DNA from: an uncultured Acidimicrobium sp.
GTDB lineage: Bacteria > Actinomycetota > Acidimicrobiia > Acidimicrobiales > Ilumatobacteraceae
Length of the DNA: 6,534 nucleotides
Assembly (NCBI GenBank): GCA_903850275.1
Contig: CAINLH010000270.1
Coordinates: 1-6,534, forward strand
Direction of reading: 5' to 3'
The notes under the pieces were generated by a model. It was not told the origin of the DNA. It ran no database searches and saw only the letters and a program-made list of their open reading frames with translations. Positions 4,902-6,534 of this stretch are shown here, in pieces. A program made the position numbers and the translations under genes. Each line of letters starts with the position of its first letter. The first letter of the stretch is position 1.

Positions 4902-5658
4902 CTCCGCCGTCGACAACAATTGTCGAACCCACTACATAGTCGCCGGCACGCGACGCTAAGTACACCGCTGCCCCCGCCATATCTTCGGGGGTGCCAATTC
5001 GTCCGGAAGGAATTCCTGGTGCAATGGCATCGCCATGATCGCGTGCCACTCGGTTCATTTCAGAAGCAAATGCGCCTGGGGCAATGGCACTGACAACAAT
5101 GCCGTCTTTGATCAGTCGTAGCGCCATGCGCTTCGTCATGTGAATGAGGCCAGCCTTGCTTCCCGCGTAAGGGTAGGTCTCTTCCATGTTGATGGAAAGG
5201 CCGTCGATCGAAGCGATGTTGATCACCTTTGCAAGATGTCCGTTGTTGGCAGCAGCGGCGCGCAATTGCGGCGCAAGTGCCTGAGTGAGAAAGAAAGGTG
5301 TTTTCAAGTTGAGGTCAACTGTCTTGTCCCAACCGCTTTCTGGGTATTCATCGAATGCTGCACCCCACGCCGCGCCCGCATTGTTCACCAAGATGTCGAG
5401 TCGCTCTTCTCGCTGAGCAATTTCTCCAGCCAATTTCTCGATGCCGGCTTGAGTGGAAATGTCGCCGGGTATGGAAATGCACTCGCCATACATCGATAGT
5501 TCTTTTGCTGCCGCGTCGCACTGCATTGCTTTTCGGGCAGTGATATAGACGCGTGAACAACCATGTTCGAGCAAGCCTTGGACGATCATTGCGCCGATGC
5601 CGCGCGAGCCGCCGGTTACAAGTGCAACTCGGCCTTTAAGGGAGAAGATGTCTTTCAT
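4885..5658 (-). CDS. Short-chain dehydrogenase/reductase, RhlG-like 3-oxoacyl reductase family
   Basis: Classical SDR of 257 aa. The cofactor motif TGGSRGIG spans 15-22, with R41 after strand 2 (ARK), which favours NADPH. NNAG is at 92-95 and the active-site Asn at N117. The catalytic serine is S150, and the YxxxK pair is Y164 and K168. IAPG (192-195) and a C-terminal VVDGG (248-252) complete the fold. Several blocks resemble Pseudomonas RhlG as I recall it: FSLKGRVALVTGGSRGIG, LDILVNNAGAAWGAA, EYPESGW and IPSGRIGTPEDMA. RhlG was described as a beta-ketoacyl reductase linked to rhamnolipid synthesis, but nothing here points to rhamnolipids, so the substrate is open. The ATG at 5658 sits 7 nt after a TACAGT box. 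The gene is divergent from the F420-type reductase gene, and its end overlaps the SRPBCC gene by 17 nt. Confidence 0.9.
   Translation of the reverse strand: MKDIFSLKGRVALVTGGSRGIGAMIVQGLLEHGCSRVYITARKAMQCDAAAKELSMYGECISIPGDISTQAGIEKLAGEIAQREERLDILVNNAGAAWGAAFDEYPESGWDKTVDLNLKTPFFLTQALAPQLRAAAANNGHLAKVINIASIDGLSINMEETYPYAGSKAGLIHMTKRMALRLIKDGIVVSAIAPGAFASEMNRVARDHGDAIAPGIPSGRIGTPEDMAGAAVYLASRAGDYVVGSTIVVDGGVTYSR
4910..4926. terminator. Hairpin at the SRPBCC/SDR convergent junction, possible terminator
   Basis: TCGACAA (4910-4916) and TTGTCGA (4920-4926) form a perfect 7-bp stem with a 3-nt loop. It begins 9 nt after the SRPBCC stop codon, inside the 3' end of the SDR coding sequence. There is no following U-run, so this is a weak intrinsic terminator at best. 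Its place mirrors the hairpin after the crotonase gene and would suit ending the alaA-to-SRPBCC transcript. Confidence 0.35.
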
Positions 5659-5665
5659 CCGAGCA

Positions 5666-5689
5666 ACTGTAGATGGTGAGGGCTATTGT
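5666..5689. promoter_or_regulatory. Overlapping divergent promoters for the SDR and F420-type reductase genes
   Basis: The two start codons are separated by 37 nt. On the minus strand TACAGT (5671-5666) ends 7 nt before the SDR ATG. On the plus strand TATTGT (5684-5689) ends 6 nt before the reductase ATG. Both fit TANNNT at leaderless spacing, with only 12 nt between the two -10 boxes. TTCCGA on the minus strand (5694-5689) is a weak -35 candidate for the SDR promoter at a 17-nt spacing. RNA polymerase could not occupy both promoters at once. Confidence 0.45.
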
Positions 5690-5695
5690 CGGAAC

Positions 5696-6118
5696 ATGCC
5701 AAGCAACCTCACCTTGAAAGCAATGAACACAATCCATCGAATGATTTTGGGAGTAAGTGGAGGCCGAAAGGGCTGGGAAGCAGGCAACATGCCGGTTCTC
5801 GAACTGACCACCATCGGACGTAAAAGCGGCAAACCTCGTAGCTGCATGTTGACTTCGCCAATTCAGGAAGGCGAAACCATTGTGATTGTGGCATCACGTG
5901 GTGGAGACGATTTTCACCCAGCGTGGTATTTGAACCTGGTGGACAACCCGCAGGTGCAGGTGAAGTACAAAGGCGGCCCAATCAAAATGATGACCGCCCG
6001 CACAGCAACGGCAGATGAGCGATCCCGCATGTGGCCAATTGTGGAACAGCGGTACAAGGGCTACGCCGGTTATCAAAAACGAACCGACCGCGAAATCCCT
6101 TTAATCATCCTCAACTAA
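5696..6118 (+). CDS. Nitroreductase-family deazaflavin (F420)-dependent oxidoreductase, Ddn-like (DUF385)
   Basis: A 140-aa protein of the split-barrel FDOR family, best known from M. tuberculosis Ddn (Rv3547), which uses reduced coenzyme F420 to reduce quinones and activates the prodrug pretomanid. Family marks are LTTIGRKSGKPR (37-48, the phosphate/F420-tail binding region), VASRGGDD (65-72), HPAWYLNLVDNPQVQV (74-89), ARTATADER (101-109), and the closing block YKGYAGYQKRTDREIPLIIL (120-139). The frame is open from 5597, but ATG 5696 avoids running through the SDR coding region and matches the family length. No signal peptide is seen. The physiological substrate is unknown, and F420 dependence is inferred from the family. 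Neighbours are the divergent SDR and, 33 nt downstream, an acyl-CoA dehydrogenase gene, so a role in lipid or isoprenoid-quinone redox chemistry is possible but unproven. Confidence 0.9.
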   Translation: MPSNLTLKAMNTIHRMILGVSGGRKGWEAGNMPVLELTTIGRKSGKPRSCMLTSPIQEGETIVIVASRGGDDFHPAWYLNLVDNPQVQVKYKGGPIKMMTARTATADERSRMWPIVEQRYKGYAGYQKRTDREIPLIILN

Positions 6119-6139
6119 GACCTCGTAATCCGTCGGGGG

Positions 6140-6145
6140 TAGCGT
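6140..6145 (+). promoter_or_regulatory. Putative -10 box of the acyl-CoA dehydrogenase gene
   Basis: TAGCGT fits TANNNT and ends 6 nt before the ATG at 6152. The intervening GGGGGC abuts the start too closely to be a useful ribosome-binding site, so leaderless initiation is likelier. No clear -35 is visible in the end of the preceding gene. Confidence 0.35.
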
Positions 6146-6151
6146 GGGGGC

Positions 6152-6534
6152 ATGCCAGCACCCGGAATGCACTCAGGAATTACTACAGACGACGCGATGA
6201 ATTTGGCCATGTCGGCCAAAGCAGTGCCGCTGTACGAAGCAGTAAAGAAGTTCATCGCGACAGAAGTTGATCCTGTTACCGAAGAATATTTCCGACTTGG
6301 TGAAGGTCGGCCAGATCGTTGGCAGTATGGCAAAGGTCAGCTGGAACTTCTAGAGACGCTGAAGAACAAAGCTAAGGCGCAAGGGCTTTGGAACTTCTTC
6401 CTACCTAATTCGGACACGGGTGAGGGCCTCTCGAATCTTGACTACGCGTACATTGCGGCAGAGCTGGGAAAGAACCCAATTGCGTCTGAAACAATGAACT
6501 GCAGCGCACCAGACACAGGCAACATGGAAGTGCT
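6152..6534 (+). CDS. Acyl-CoA dehydrogenase, ACAD10/11-like, N-terminal part (runs off right edge)
   Basis: FAD-dependent acyl-CoA dehydrogenases introduce the trans-2 double bond in acyl-CoA thioesters and pass electrons to electron-transfer flavoprotein. The 127 visible residues hold the start of the N-terminal helical domain: a region with FIATEVDPVTEEYF (about 36-49), then AQGLWNFFLP, then GEGLSNLDYAYIAAELGKNPIA, and the block NCSAPDTGNMEVL at the window edge. The LWN-FLP, LSNLDYA and NCSAPDTGNMEVL blocks are those I associate with the ACAD10/ACAD11-like clade found in many actinobacteria and proteobacteria. The catalytic glutamate and FAD-binding core lie beyond the window. ATG 6152 was chosen because it lies 33 nt after the preceding stop and gives a family-typical N-terminus. 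ATG 6167 is an in-frame alternative. Chain-length preference cannot be told. Confidence 0.88.
   Translation, partial: MPAPGMHSGITTDDAMNLAMSAKAVPLYEAVKKFIATEVDPVTEEYFRLGEGRPDRWQYGKGQLELLETLKNKAKAQGLWNFFLPNSDTGEGLSNLDYAYIAAELGKNPIASETMNCSAPDTGNMEV

Noticed and set aside
5597..5695. Upstream start at 5597 for the F420-type reductase
   Set aside because: It would extend 62 nt into the SDR coding region and run through both promoter candidates. ATG 5696 fits the family length.
6135..6150. Two G5 runs before the acyl-CoA dehydrogenase start as a possible G-quadruplex or ribosome site
   Set aside because: Only two runs are present, too few for an intramolecular quadruplex. The second run is 1 nt from the ATG, too close for a Shine-Dalgarno.
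6031..6270. Plus-strand open frame of 79 codons spanning the junction of the last two genes
   Set aside because: It is in a different frame from both the reductase and the acyl-CoA dehydrogenase, whose translations show strong family blocks.
1..6534. Search for a defence system, CRISPR array, insertion sequence, prophage or tRNA
   Set aside because: No regularly spaced repeats, transposase, terminal inverted repeats, phage genes or tRNA-like sequence were seen. All substantial open frames are explained by housekeeping or metabolic families.

Overview
The window is an ordinary, densely packed stretch of bacterial chromosome. It carries eight complete protein genes and two cut by the window edges. 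I see no mobile element, tRNA, rRNA, CRISPR array or integrated phage. The gene set suggests an actinobacterium: a Ddn/DUF385-type deazaflavin (F420)-dependent reductase, an alanine aminotransferase and a crotonase that resemble mycobacterial AspC (Rv0337c) and EchA3, an inorganic pyrophosphatase of mycobacterial type, and many start codons that look leaderless. Base composition is only moderately GC-rich by eye, and engB is present. That would fit a deep-branching or aquatic lineage such as Acidimicrobiia better than Mycobacterium or Streptomyces, but the placement is inference from memory of the families.

Layout. On the left, the N-terminal 114 residues of L-threonine 3-dehydrogenase (tdh, minus strand, running off the left edge) diverge from a short EchA3-like crotonase (421-1125, plus). 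The crotonase converges on, and overlaps by 4 nt, the tRNA-uridine hydroxylase gene trhO (minus). The trhO reading frame has no ATG, GTG or TTG at the expected N-terminus; the best-fitting start is an ATC at 2018. trhO diverges from a collinear plus-strand cluster: alaA (2090-3301), engB (3312-3911), ppa (3929-4408) and a SRPBCC-fold gene (4431-4901), with gaps of 10, 17 and 22 nt. The SRPBCC gene converges on, and overlaps by 17 nt, an RhlG-like short-chain dehydrogenase (minus, 4885-5658). That gene diverges across only 37 nt from the F420-type reductase gene (5696-6118). The N-terminal part of an acyl-CoA dehydrogenase (6152 onward) closes the window.

How the genes relate. Most are housekeeping: amino-acid interconversion (tdh, alaA), ribosome assembly (engB), pyrophosphate removal (ppa) and tRNA wobble modification (trhO). 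Around them lie CoA-thioester or redox genes of unknown substrate (crotonase, SDR, F420-type reductase, acyl-CoA dehydrogenase). They do not form an obvious single pathway.

The points most worth a second look are the missing canonical start of trhO, a recurrent TANNNT box 5-9 nt before eight of ten gene starts (leaderless transcription), and perfect 7-bp hairpins just after the plus-strand stop codon at both convergent gene overlaps. I did not find a convincing previously undescribed multi-gene system here.
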